Source of the DNA: Candidatus Obscuribacterales bacterium
Lineage (GTDB): Bacteria; Cyanobacteriota; Vampirovibrionia; Obscuribacterales; Obscuribacteraceae
Assembly (NCBI GenBank): GCA_019744775.1
Contig: JAIETZ010000006.1
Location: 1-41,091, forward strand
DNA: 41,091 nucleotides
Direction: 5' to 3'
Shown here: in pieces, positions 35,901 through 41,091 of the stretch
Numbering within the stretch: the first letter of the stretch is position 1
Layout of the letters: every line of letters begins with the position of its first letter
Notes under the pieces: model-generated
Told to the model about the DNA's origin: nothing
Seen by the model: the letters and a program-made list of their open reading frames with translations, nothing else
Databases searched by the model: none
Program-made: the position numbers and the translations under genes

Positions 35901-38232
35901 CGTCACCGCCCAATCTACCAACAGCCCACTCTCCTTTGTCGGTCAAAACATCAACCTGGCAGGCGGCGCCGTCATCACCGGCTCCCACGGTGTGTCCTTC
36001 TTTGCCTCAGGCGGCTCAAACACTCTGACTGTAGTATCGCCGGACATGACCTCGGCTCAAATCTCGTCCGGTTCCGGACAAGTACAATTCCAAGGACAAA
36101 GTGTTGTCTTTACCAAATCAGCAGGTCCGAACACCACCTTCCTCAATGTAAACAACTCTCCTGTATACATACAGTCCGTCAACGGCAATGTGACAATTGA
36201 CTCCTCAGTCACGGTTAGATCCAACAACGATATAACATTGCAAGCAAACAACGGTGTCAGCCTGAATATCAGCGGCGCTTTGGAATCGACCAAGAATAGC
36301 GGCATCATAAACATTTCCGGAACTGCCGGCATGACGATAGGCGGCTCGTCTACAGGCACCATTAAGGTCTCCGGCACCGGCGCCAACTCCATTTCCGTTA
36401 TTGGCTTCGACAGTGGTCTTACACTCAACAACTCACTTATCCTTGATGCCGGCAGTTCCGGCTCGGCTCTCATCGGAGCTGCCGCCGGCAACATGACGAT
36501 AGCTGCCAACAAAAACATCACTTTTGCCAATTTAACTGCAGGCAGCGTACAAGCGACAACTCTTTTGCTGTCCGGCAACAACACCATTACAGGTAGCAAG
36601 ACTTCCGGAACTGCTCTGTCAATTTTTTCTCCTAATCCAAATCCATTCACCCTTCTCTTGCAAGCCAACACCTCCTCTACATTTGCTTCCGGCGGCGGCG
36701 CAATAAATATCTTTTCGCCAAAAAATGTCACTATCGGAATTAATGGCGGCGGTCCCACAGATACGGCCACTCTCAATTTGACAGGCGGTCCTGTTACCAT
36801 CACCTCAAATCAAGGGACAACTATTATTAGTCCCAGAGTGACAATCAATTCCCAAAACGACCTCACCTTCAACGTCAATCAAATTACCGTTGGTTCAGAT
36901 GGTCAAATAAATACTTCCCTCGGCTCCATTACCTTAATTGCCGCCACCGGCACTATCAGCATCGGCAACAACGTAACCATGTACGCCAACGAAGGCAATT
37001 TGACTATTCAAAACACAGATGCCTCCGGTGGCACCATTGATATTGCCAGTGGAGCCGACCTGACCGGCTTCACCCTAAGTAATCCCGGACTGGGATTCGT
37101 CAACATTGTCATAGGACCTATTCCAAGCATGCCTGTTGTAGGTAGCGTGCCGGCCAATGTCACACTCAATCAGTCGGGTGGCGGTGTCATATACTTCGGC
37201 ACAAACAGCATCAATGCTGCCGCTCCGAACAATACCCTCAACGCCAAAGGACGCAACATCATCTTCAACACAGGTGACCAGGGTCCGGCAGCCATAACCA
37301 TCGGCGGCAATGTAACTATCACTGCCGATCCCCCGGAATTTGCTGCTTCACAGACTGGCAATTCGGCAGGTCAGTTTGCATTTTCCAACTTAAACAGTAT
37401 TGCATCTACCGATTCAACCAGTATCACCAACCGTAATATTGCCACCACGGTCATACCATTTGATACCAGTCCTTCATCTACGCTGCAATCTATTGTAAGC
37501 GACGACACAATCAACAACGTCGTAACCGAAGCCCTGGAACAATCAGGCATTCTCAACGAACGCAAGAAAATTGAGCAAGAAAATTCCGGCAATCCTTACG
37601 AACCAATTAGCTACTCTTCATCGGTAATACCGAAGAAGATAATTCCACCAACTAACCAGAAAGGGCTATACACATTAGAAACGGACAACGCCTTAATTAA
37701 GTGTATTCAGGGTGCCAAAATCTCCGTGAAAGACGGAGGCATAATTAGTGTCAAATCAGGAGAAGCCCTCATCGTTACCGGAAATAACCCGCAATGTGTA
37801 GATGTCGGTTCAAGGCAAATCTTCATAGGCAGTTCAGCGGCTGTAGTAGTCAGTTTTGATGGTGAAATTCTAAAAGTTACCAACCTGTACGACAAAAATT
37901 TGCATTCTGTATTTGTCACGGTCAGCAACGGCAGAATTCCATTAGGCTCCGGTCAAGAAATAATTATTGCCGCTGACAACGAGTCCATTTCCGGCGAGAT
38001 GAAACAAGACAGACTAGGCAGACGTCATACAAAATCACATGTCCTGCCATCGACAAAATGTTTGGCTCATAGCGAAATCTCGTTGGTGTCGCTACTGGAG
38101 AACAACTCCACAGTTAATCAACTGGTATTGAGCCGCGATCCCGACGACCGAGCATTGGCTAATCGCGTTTTGAAAATGGCAGCGTGTCTGATGATGGCTA
38201 CAACCAAGCGCGGTCCATATCAAAGCAAGTAA
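20935..38232 (+). CDS. Giant secreted beta-helical repeat protein (filamentous-haemagglutinin-like adhesin), paralogue 1
   Basis: The 5,765-residue protein has a 27-residue signal peptide ending AFA, an Ala/Pro linker, and an N-terminal domain (to about residue 550) shared with the gene at 38496. Then come about eleven 234-276-residue repeats, four ~108-residue repeats, two 337-residue repeats, and a long mixed Gly/Ser/Thr/Asn-rich beta-strand region. Near 5582-5685 is a FecR-like domain, followed by a charged tail. The only cysteines I saw are a CASC pair (4766-4769) and four near the C-terminus. No TPS secretion domain, autotransporter barrel, sortase motif or membrane anchor was recognised, so its export across an outer membrane is unexplained. 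The ATG at 20935 is supported because it gives the same signal-peptide length as the paralogue. Adhesion or matrix function is inferred from composition. Confidence 0.85.
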   Translation: MRSTDLMARPLALLLAFVLTIGATAFAQQAETPAQPASPATPTVLDQSTLGQMSSLVVNHNETLAIDFGALNNGINLTGNLTNNGSIYAYSTNPNVTAGSIGANNIFNGGLITSVMPTSGIPGLSLDLSTLVSNFSLNLSAINNIVNAGTIASAGNLSLTAGGTITNAATAANMSAILSAVNNINMTANNIMNSGVIAAMQGNINIASQVASNLVLNNIAGQLSALNGQINLRDPSFAGKFNISALGGDFLAQQLNAYSGEGIVSIDVGRLVGRVNVQAGDLHIASATDNLNLGDITLTGDPTFYNTAGDVTISGNLGTFASPLTVLAVIASGNIVTTAGAGSIDTHNGSGSGGAITMIAGAQFTSSGPASGSNDVSSTLTITGASATGGRIDLSSGTAITSLTSASTGGGGAGGAIQLLAFAGTASNSGTITLPTAVTVNASGNGAGSNGNITILAGADTGTTITTGAITSSGGAVNSGSITVKTAQPILTSAAVTINPGGAIGAGGFAAGAITGASLSTLALLSGGGTIIVAAGNNATTGAITSTATASGSGGTISINTNSATSFNVGGGGSNGSTGAIVANALTSGQGGSISITNNGSGGITHNTSANLSVTSAGNGRGGSITLDALGNGITGALQLGTGGTAVTISANASGSGSVGVAPSNNIKLVGSTLSFSTNGLNLNATGGTTGAGGKVSVEVIGGTITAGTATTLKVSAIGGSTSGAGGSITLSSSGTLTVTPGANFSANPTNGAGATYSLTSTGAAVSVTAALSASAAGGGGGAGGTITVSAGTTAGFTGALSANALVSGAGGIIQIDSNSGTAFNVGGSGTQGTSSTISANAVSAGQGGQLYITNNGTGGITHNTSANISVSSAGNGRGGVVSLDAVGSGMTGALTLGTGGTSVTVSVNGSGSSSVGSAVTNNIFLKGSTLAFSTNGLQLNANGGTTGQGGSISVEIIGGTLTAGTGTTLRASAIGGSTSGAGGSISLISSGALTVTPGANLTVAPTNGAGGTYQFTSTGSSVTVSAALTASASGANGGAGGNIFVNAWTTAGFSSTVSATAAGSTGGNGGTISITTNSASPFNIGSSSSQGTSGAISANAAVSGQGGIVTITNNGSGGITHNTTANLSVTSAGNGRGGAITLDALGSGLLGTLQLGTGGTAVTLTASASGSGSVGTAPDANIKLKGASLTFSTSGLQLTATGGTTGAGGVIDVELTNTALTAGTASTLRANAGGGSTSGAGGTVTLNASGALTLTPGSNLTANPTNGAGGTYNFVSSTSSVTTLAALSASAVGAAGGNGGNINITAGANVGITGALSANALVTGSGGTISLTSNSATTFNIGGSATQGTNSTISANAASTGQGGKISITNHGNGGITHNTTANLSVTSAGNGRGGSILLDAVGSGQTGVLQLGTGGTLVTLVASASGSGSIGTAPEYNILLKGSTLNYSTNGLQLTADGGTTGQGGSIYVEVSANTLTAGATSTVLISAKGGSTSGSGGAITLISSGDLTVTPNATRFTAAPTNGAGATFNLTSTGGLIEVTAAMNASAQGSAGGAGGNVYASAAKTVGFTGLLTANAAGSAGGNGGTIYIESISSEPFDLNHSGVQGTTSRIEAEAAVSGQGGSITIINNGTGGIYNHATNNLSVASAGNGLGGNLTLDAVGSGTGGTIQIGTGATAVTISANASGSASVGVAYENNITIKAKTLTYSTSGMDLTTTGGATGQGGSIYVQLIGDNINVGTATSARFNAAGGSSSGAGGRIDIQTMGSQAITVGSNFNVAPTNGNGGSYNLTSLNSSINISGGSLSANAVTSGSGGNITISAGLDNSTKGGLLSFSTASSTLTANGVGSGSGGNISISVNSSLPFNIGEAGLNTNGTGAAISANAGVTSGSGGSVSIYNYGNGGITLPANNISVTSSNGAGGTIILDATAGTVDGPLNLVNGGILSANATGNGNGGTISLSASLINWAAATAPGLTLNANAAGTGNGGIVSITTTDSLTSITIGSAVMQFTINAVGGSISGSGGQLTLSSGKDITVNVGSLSLNPVSGSGASYTFTAGTNAAATSGNIAINGGSLFADAIAGGAGGIGGSGGTVTIIAGQNNTTGGGILSFGSSSATVTANGTGTLSGGQVSITTNSSTTFNIGSASTGTNGTGAAIAAKAEGSSGNGGSITIKNNGTGGITLPGSNLLVTAANGDGGTIILDAASGATAGALTITTGTVLSANGQGDGAADGGLIGLKGSSITWVGSASPALTLNANASGTGNGGQVIVTTTGTTSDLTIASSATGLVINARGGSIQSASGNGGAVTISAGRNLSITTAQLSANPLGFNGSGAQLTFTAGATGTTGNLVITGALAVNAVGVGNGGNISLTSKSATTFNVGGGGANGTSSSVSANAVTSGQGGTISITNNSTGGITHNTSANLSATSAGNGLGGSIILDAVGTGSGGALTLGTGGTAVTISTNAVNLASDGSAPTYNIRLKGTTLSFSSNGLNLNANGGVAGKGGTISVEITGGSVTAGTATTLKASAVGGTRYGDGGNISVSSSGALTVTTGANFTNSPTDGSGGIYNLASTGGAVSISGAISVSAVGSVGGIGGTISVSAGTTAGFSSTVSANASGSQGGNGGTISISSTSGTTFNIGGSSSQGTSGAISANALVNGQGGTISITNNGTGGITHLTSANLSVSSTGNGLGGAILLDALGSGPSGTLVLGSGGTAVTISANASGAGSVGVSPSNNIRLKGGSLTFSTNGLVLDSNGGTTGNGGNISVQVTGGTITAGTATTVMITAEGGSTSGNGGSISLSASSTLTVTTGANFNAAPTDGAGANYTLVSTGSSVSVSGALSASAAGSIGGAGGTISISAGTTAGASSTLAAGAAGTQGGNGGSISITSTSGTTFNVGGSSSQGTSGAITANAAVNGQGGSISITNNGTGGITHNTTANISVTAAGNGKGGSVSLDAVGSGSGGPLQLGTGGTLLTIDTSAIGSGSMGTQPTNNIFLKGTTLSYSSSGLQLTADGGTTGAGGKVYVQVTAGTLTAGTNSTIKVHAEGGTTSGAGGAIALIASGTLTASPQATRLTAAPTDGDGASYTYISTGSSVVVTAAINANALGPSGGKGGNITIEAATTAGLTGLVRANAKNSIGGNGGTITITTNSSTAFAVNASAVQGTTAAIEAIAAGDGQGGTIIITNNGIGGITNNTNGNITVTAAGSGLGGVIVLDAIGTGPGGPLQIGTSGTAVTLSADAVGFGAAGSAATNNIILKGTTLSYATTGLVLSATGGTSGDGGKISIQTTTGGLVLGTASSIRINATSGSTSGNGGSITLNSAGALNITTGANFTADPVSGVGATYSLTASGAIGISGNLSANGVVLGGGGTITINYNDASNSFVVGGVVTNSGITGNLTADSAGQGAGGGTITINNSASANLDISLTGSISASTTSGTLGQLNFSKPGQTVQILGTAGAGSLAGFVNATGSVINIQTQANSTTLTPGTITSTAGALTLSAAGSGSSIQLLNQAAISGTGGTVTLSAPTINIDYIGASHITTVGGAALTLNSSTGSSLTIISPSNFGATLNTNGGAITIAPGAGQNLIFANSGSIATTLSLTGATVAITTSGTASTTINSLVNVTSSNNIVLTTSQLNLNNAGQTNLSVSGAATIQVTSPTGQALTIQTPSGSSAAIGTAGGSLTVSPISGQNLFFAVSGGTAGTLNLNGGAVNITTAGTATTTINNFATVQSNNNVVVTTSQLNLNNAGNTNLTVTGGTNTIQITSPSAQTLTIQSPSSSSATISTAGGALTVAPSSGQNLIFAASAGAATTLNLSGVAPSISTSGTATTTINNFVTVSSNNNMTVTTRQLNLNYASGTSLSVSGGTSTIQITSPSGQSLTVQADSGASSTIATAGGAITISPNAGQNLVFANAGGIAATINLTGAAAGISVSSSATVTRSGDVTIGGSTLNFTSSTGDIGSLGTNIKTSTTTLSVNNSNPARAYFSNAGALTLAASSVGGEFAVTTTGSSANIGTTGAITSTNGLLSLTANGTITTSNVISGNSLLLQTSSGSNGSIALNANATGTTGVTITTDGTGNVTNQAATQISATNSPISITANDVAFSGTVNAGTNTVTLLPNGAKSISVAGAGGTFSVLATDITAVTAGTLIVGTTAQIGGLTIAGALNVSGGGPNGVFNLQFNNGGNYTAAGQTITLGTRTLTVTALGTVDTGSVSGGNTTVSITGGTSVNVSAAVTVSGGGSITLATSNNGNISLSANVGGGTTTTLNANGTGNISRSGAFTASGTTVNLLSGSGTVGTVGTPILTQAGTLTATVGGTGTAFISNSGAVTLGTSSVGGNFSVTTTGGSATMGTSGNVSSTSGTLSLTSNGTMTISNAISGNAVSLTTSSGSNGAVTLNHNVTGTTGVTITTDGTGNVTNAATRSISSTNAPITITANDVAFSGTVNAGTNTVTLLPNGTKSISVAGAGGTFSVLSSDLSAITAGTLIVGTTSTGGGITVAGAVNVSGAGPNGVYNLQFDNAGTFTSVGQTITLGGKTLTIHALGTVTLGTVVDTSGNVTVTSNTSFTLVTPITMSGAGIVSITTNGGSSSVAINSDISTAGNVTITTNGSSSNVNIANQITAGGSLSITANGNVVASNTLTSNSLSIQTSTGSNGSVTFNQNASGTNGVTVSTDGTSSSITVASTRTVGSSAGDILFTTANATINGTVSTGKTDGSLTIHSNAALLLSGNGTLEATGGGFPSILAEATGANSLTIAGSLNYNACASCLVALQSTSGSVVFNSSTTQTGNNGLYFQFIAPQITFNGTATINNTDGFMDLTGNTSSTTITLADNTTVNVNLASGTAFIGSYTSQALAINKTAGANSSTLQINNEVQTFSYGANTTIAAGVVLSSNNNITVSVDGGTLNLNGSLTSSATDGVIAIGSLDANTTLAGTPQAVTVTGGGNPTILVQAGGGGHNLNINSSYNFNAGLNGTVVLTADTLTVATSVTAQSTNSPLSFVGQNINLAGGAVITGSHGVSFFASGGSNTLTVVSPDMTSAQISSGSGQVQFQGQSVVFTKSAGPNTTFLNVNNSPVYIQSVNGNVTIDSSVTVRSNNDITLQANNGVSLNISGALESTKNSGIINISGTAGMTIGGSSTGTIKVSGTGANSISVIGFDSGLTLNNSLILDAGSSGSALIGAAAGNMTIAANKNITFANLTAGSVQATTLLLSGNNTITGSKTSGTALSIFSPNPNPFTLLLQANTSSTFASGGGAINIFSPKNVTIGINGGGPTDTATLNLTGGPVTITSNQGTTIISPRVTINSQNDLTFNVNQITVGSDGQINTSLGSITLIAATGTISIGNNVTMYANEGNLTIQNTDASGGTIDIASGADLTGFTLSNPGLGFVNIVIGPIPSMPVVGSVPANVTLNQSGGGVIYFGTNSINAAAPNNTLNAKGRNIIFNTGDQGPAAITIGGNVTITADPPEFAASQTGNSAGQFAFSNLNSIASTDSTSITNRNIATTVIPFDTSPSSTLQSIVSDDTINNVVTEALEQSGILNERKKIEQENSGNPYEPISYSSSVIPKKIIPPTNQKGLYTLETDNALIKCIQGAKISVKDGGIISVKSGEALIVTGNNPQCVDVGSRQIFIGSSAAVVVSFDGEILKVTNLYDKNLHSVFVTVSNGRIPLGSGQEIIIAADNESISGEMKQDRLGRRHTKSHVLPSTKCLAHSEISLVSLLENNSTVNQLVLSRDPDDRALANRVLKMAACLMMATTKRGPYQSK
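22591..31050 (+). repeat. Eleven tandem ~770-nt coding repeats in the giant protein
   Basis: The hallmark GQGG-(4 residues)-TNNG-GGITHNT recurs at 22699, 23470, 24247, 25018, 25798, 26605, 27433, 28135, 28912, 29689 and 30469. Spacings are 771, 777, 771, 780, 807, 828, 702, 777, 777 and 780 nt, all multiples of three. Units 6 and 7 are the most divergent (GGITLP in place of GGITHN). Each unit also carries LDA(V/L)GSG, LGTGGT, STNGL and GGSTSGAGG sub-motifs. Confidence 0.9.
31600..32750 (+). repeat. Four ~108-residue coding repeats
   Basis: The motif GQNL(I/F/V)FA recurs at 31687, 32008, 32332 and 32656, giving spacings of 321, 324 and 324 nt. Each unit also carries a TSPSGQ(S/A)LTIQ-like strand and an NNAGNTNL-like strand. 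This is a different repeat type from the upstream 770-nt array. Boundaries are approximate. Confidence 0.8.
32755..34600 (+). repeat. Two 1,011-nt coding repeats
   Basis: Copies start at 32755 and 33766 (exactly 337 codons apart). They share VGG(E/N)F(A/S)VTTTG, TTGVTITTDGTGNVTN, ITANDVAFSGTVNAGTNTV and GPNGV(F/Y)NLQF. The second copy decays after about 34600. Confidence 0.85.
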
Positions 38233-38316
38233 GCATGCAAATTCCACAAGAATTTCACGATTCAGATCTAAACTGTTACTGTCTCAATTTACACCTGAAG
38301 TGAACTTTTAATCATT

Positions 38317-38322
38317 TATAAT
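38317..38322 (+). promoter_or_regulatory. Possible -10 box of the second giant gene
   Basis: A perfect TATAAT lies 20 nt upstream of the conserved leader block GGGATAGAAAGT. No good -35 box is present 16-18 bp upstream. If used, it gives a leader of roughly 165 nt. No clear terminator for the first giant gene was seen between its stop (38232) and this point. Confidence 0.4.
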
Positions 38323-38342
38323 TTGAAAACTCACCCATTTGA

Positions 38343-38495
38343 GGGATAGAAAGTTCATAATAGATATAGTGGAGCGGTAGTGGCAGTGGTTTCCCAATGG
38401 GGCGTTCGCGACGAGTGCAATGAGCAAGTCCAACGCTAGTTGGATGCCTTGTCTTATCGGCGTAGCACCTTCAATACCCCTGTTGGAATCCCTTG
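38343..38495 (+). promoter_or_regulatory. Structured 5' leader of the second giant gene
   Basis: The blocks shared with 20788-20934 are GGGATAGAAAGT (38343), AGTGGA (38368), GTGCAATGAGC (38415), hairpin TCCAAC-GCTA-GTTGGA (38429-38444), ATGCC-GTCTTATC-GC (38444-38461) and TGGAATCCCT (38484-38493), two bases before the ATG. The hairpin sequence differs from that in the first leader but pairing is kept. Confidence 0.55.
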
Positions 38496-41091
38496 ATGCT
38501 CACGTTCTCCCCACTCGCCAAGTTATTGTCAGCAACACTTGCCCTGTCGCTGATTTTGCCGTTTGCAGCCTTTGCGCAAGAAACCCCATCGACGCAACCG
38601 GCTCAACCAACTACCAGCAGCACACCCACAGTTTTGGACCAAAGCGCTGTGCAACAGCTAACGAGTCTTGTCGTTAATCCACAGCAAACAGTAGCAATAG
38701 ATTTCGGCAATTTAGCCGGCGGACTCAATTTATCCGGCAATCTAACCAATAACGGCTCCATCTACGCTTACTCGACAAATCCCAATGTCACCGTCGGCTC
38801 GTTTAATGCCAACAACATCTACAACAATGCCGGCGGACTAATTACATCCGTATTACCAACAGGCGGAATTCCCGGACTTTCAATGGACGTTTCTTCGCTG
38901 GTCAGCAATTTCAGTCTTAACCTGACGGCCATCAACAACATCGTCAACGCCGGCACCATAGCCAGCGCCGGAAGTTTGTCGCTTGCTGCCGGAGGCACGA
39001 TAACCAATGCAGCGACACAGGCAAACATGGCGGCGCTACTTTCAGCAGTTAATAATGTCAACCTAATGGCGAGCAATATCGTCAATTCGGGAGTCATAGC
39101 GGCAATGCAGGGAAACATCAACATTGCCTCGCAATTGGCACAACATTTAACCTTGAACAATATCGCCGGTCAGTTACAAGCCTATAACGGCAGCATAAAT
39201 CTGCGAGACATTAATTTCGCCGGCAAGTACAACACGTCATTAACCGGCGGCGACTTCTTATCCAAAGAACTAAACATATTTTCCGGCAACGGCATTGCCA
39301 ACATTTACGCCAAAGACATAAGTGCTCTCGTCAACATAAGCGCCGGCGAGGCACATGTAACTGCCGCCACTGAAAATCTGCGGCTTGGCTCGATGATAAT
39401 CACAGGTGATCCCTCCATTTTTAACTTAGCCGGAGACGTCACTATTTCAGGGACACAAAGTTTTGCCGGACAACCTTTATCGATAGTAGCTTACGGCAAT
39501 ATTGTCTCGGCAGCAGGAGCTGGAGCCATAAGCACTGCTAACAACTCCGGAGCCGGCGGCAATATTTTAATGGTGGCCGGCGCCAACTTTACTGCTGATG
39601 CCTCAAACAACCTAACAATTTTAGGAGCCTCATCTTCCGGGGGCTTCATCAATCTTTCCTCCACCCCAATAACATCACTGACAGCGGCAAGCACCGGAGG
39701 CGGTGGGTCAGGCGGCAATGTCACACTGATTGCTTACACCGGACTGAGTTCAAATTCAGGAGCCGGTTCCGGCACAATAACTCTACCAACCGGAGTGGCA
39801 ATTACATCGGGCGGCAACGGCACAGGGACAAACGGCAATGTCCTCATAGTTGCCGGAGCAGCCGGGACAACTGCCGTCACTACGGGAGCAGTTAATGCGA
39901 GCGGGGGAGCTGCCTCAACAGGCAACATCAGCATTTACACATCGACACCGACTATAAACGGCGGCGGCTCATGCTCTCCCTGCGTCACCATAAACGGTTC
40001 AGGGGCAGTAACAGGCGGCTCATTTGATGCCACGCGCGACACTTTCAATGCCGTAATTGCGCAAACAGCTTCCATCTCCACAGGCAATTTGACAGCCGGC
40101 GGCAGCACAATTGATATTGTCTCCGGATACAACGCCTCTATAGGCACAGCCGGAGCAGGCAGTAACGCCATTATCAATAACGGCTCAAGCGGCGGCGGCA
40201 CGACAAACATAACGGTCAACAGTCCAAGAACACTTCTTATCAACAGCTCAACTGGTCCAAATAACGTAAACGGACTAATCGTAGCCAATGCGACAGGCAC
40301 AGCAGGACAAGGCGGCAAGATTTTCCTAACCAACAACGGCACAGGTGGTATCACATTAACTGCGCCGACGAATCTTTCCGTCTTAGCCGGCAGCACATCA
40401 GGAAATGGAGGCACCATAAGCCTGTCATCACCTGGGGGCACCGTGACCATACCTACAGGCAACCTGAATGCCAACGCATCAGCAGGAGCAACCGGGGGCG
40501 CCGGCGGCACACTAACGTTGAACGCATCAACCGTAACCATCACCGGTGCCGGACCTCTCAACATGAACGCGGCAGCCAACGTGAACGGCAAAGGCGGAAC
40601 GATCTCTGTCACAGCTTCCGGAGCGGCATCCACACTTACGGTTAATCAAACGGCCGCAGGCGCTCTAAATCTCTGGGCAGTCGGCGGGGCAACATCCGGT
40701 GACGGCGGCTCCGTCACTCTTATTGCCGGCGGCGCACTTAACTTTACTGATTCCGGCGCTTCTAATAATCCTGTCGGCTCAGGCTCCGGCGGATCGTACT
40801 ACTTGCAATCAGGAGCTGCCGGCAATGGTGTCATCAGCTACAACGGCTCATTTACCGATTCAAATGCCGTTGGCACAGGTTCAGGCGGGAATATTACTCT
40901 TATAACTAATAGCTCCATAGCCTTCGACATGGGTTCCAATGCCGGTGGCAACGGATTTAGCGGCATCATTCATGCCCATGCTGCCACATCCGGAGCAGGC
41001 GGCAAGATAACAATTCAAAATTTGGGCAGTGGTGGTATCACTGTTTCCGATCTCAGTGTATTTGACGTGCAACAAGCAGGCTCGGGATTGG
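38496..41091 (+). CDS. Giant secreted repeat protein, paralogue 2 (partial, runs off the window)
   Basis: The open frame continues to the window edge for 865 codons without a stop. The protein starts with a signal peptide ending AFA at residue 27, exactly as in paralogue 1. It then follows the same N-terminal domain almost line by line: TVLDQS, NLTNNGSIYAYSTNPNV, GGLITSV, SNFSLNLTAINNIVNAGT, SGVIAAMQGNINIASQ. A CSPC pair (493-496) is absent from the matching place in paralogue 1. Repeat hallmarks GQGGKIFLTNNGTGGIT and GAGGKITIQNLGSGGIT occur at 40305 and 40992 (229 codons apart). The function is presumably a surface or matrix adhesin, by inference. Confidence 0.85.
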   Translation, partial: MLTFSPLAKLLSATLALSLILPFAAFAQETPSTQPAQPTTSSTPTVLDQSAVQQLTSLVVNPQQTVAIDFGNLAGGLNLSGNLTNNGSIYAYSTNPNVTVGSFNANNIYNNAGGLITSVLPTGGIPGLSMDVSSLVSNFSLNLTAINNIVNAGTIASAGSLSLAAGGTITNAATQANMAALLSAVNNVNLMASNIVNSGVIAAMQGNINIASQLAQHLTLNNIAGQLQAYNGSINLRDINFAGKYNTSLTGGDFLSKELNIFSGNGIANIYAKDISALVNISAGEAHVTAATENLRLGSMIITGDPSIFNLAGDVTISGTQSFAGQPLSIVAYGNIVSAAGAGAISTANNSGAGGNILMVAGANFTADASNNLTILGASSSGGFINLSSTPITSLTAASTGGGGSGGNVTLIAYTGLSSNSGAGSGTITLPTGVAITSGGNGTGTNGNVLIVAGAAGTTAVTTGAVNASGGAASTGNISIYTSTPTINGGGSCSPCVTINGSGAVTGGSFDATRDTFNAVIAQTASISTGNLTAGGSTIDIVSGYNASIGTAGAGSNAIINNGSSGGGTTNITVNSPRTLLINSSTGPNNVNGLIVANATGTAGQGGKIFLTNNGTGGITLTAPTNLSVLAGSTSGNGGTISLSSPGGTVTIPTGNLNANASAGATGGAGGTLTLNASTVTITGAGPLNMNAAANVNGKGGTISVTASGAASTLTVNQTAAGALNLWAVGGATSGDGGSVTLIAGGALNFTDSGASNNPVGSGSGGSYYLQSGAAGNGVISYNGSFTDSNAVGTGSGGNITLITNSSIAFDMGSNAGGNGFSGIIHAHAATSGAGGKITIQNLGSGGITVSDLSVFDVQQAGSGL

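Noticed and set aside
22185-36803. Many long minus-strand open frames inside the giant gene (up to 362 codons), rich in Pro, Ala, Val and Leu
   Set aside because: They are antisense shadows caused by repeated GGC/GCC/ACC/AAC-type codons in the sense gene. They repeat with the same period, lack ribosome binding sites and have no family resemblance.
38420-38677. An 85-codon open frame at the start of the second giant gene
   Set aside because: It is out of frame with the clear signal peptide and N-terminal domain starting at 38496, has no ribosome binding site, and the corresponding frame in the first leader is stopped early.

Overview
The window looks like a chromosomal segment of a Gram-negative-type, non-photosynthetic relative of cyanobacteria (class Vampirovibrionia/Melainabacteria, perhaps Obscuribacterales). 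This is an inference. It rests on a NusB with the helical insertion typical of cyanobacterial NusB, a PgpH-type HD receptor, many genes without an obvious Shine-Dalgarno sequence, and very large secreted Gly/Ala/Ser/Thr/Asn-rich repeat proteins with Sec signal peptides. No photosynthesis, phage, IS or CRISPR genes were seen.

Region 1 (1-13.1 kb) is housekeeping. It holds a tRNA-Ser(GCU) with its terminator and a minus-strand ruvB - YibE/F membrane protein - cdsA operon with overlapping ends. Divergent from ruvB are a polyprenol-type glycosyltransferase and a PgpH-like cyclic-di-AMP phosphodiesterase. Next come a Rieske oxygenase, convergent rsmD, then nusB and ftsY, a YefM/YoeB toxin-antitoxin pair with its own promoter and TGTACA operator, and a convergent acyl-CoA synthetase.

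Region 2 (13.2-17.9 kb) is a plus-strand operon: a 12-TM-like permease, a HyuA-type hydantoinase/oxoprolinase subunit, a two-ACT-domain GcvR-like protein and peptide deformylase. These genes are nearly contiguous or overlap.

Region 3 (17.9-41.1 kb) is the accessory, surface-related part. A minus-strand pair (GT4-like glycosyltransferase and an NTP_transf_5-like nucleotidyltransferase) diverges from a 17.3-kb gene for a 5,765-residue secreted repeat protein. That protein has about eleven ~257-276-residue repeats, four ~108-residue repeats, two 337-residue repeats and a FecR-like C-terminus. A second paralogue begins at 38496 and runs off the window.

The most interesting signals are non-coding. 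(i) A ~95-bp three-hairpin repeat occurs twice (172-266 and 8635-8730), and its stems differ by compensatory base changes. (ii) Both giant genes share a collinear, structured 5' leader ending in TGGAATCCCT just before the ATG, which could be an undescribed regulatory RNA. (iii) A perfect 32-bp palindrome sits beside a 24-bp inverted repeat between the nucleotidyltransferase and the first giant gene. (iv) At least four genes have a -10-like hexamer exactly 5-6 nt before their start codon, suggesting leaderless mRNAs.
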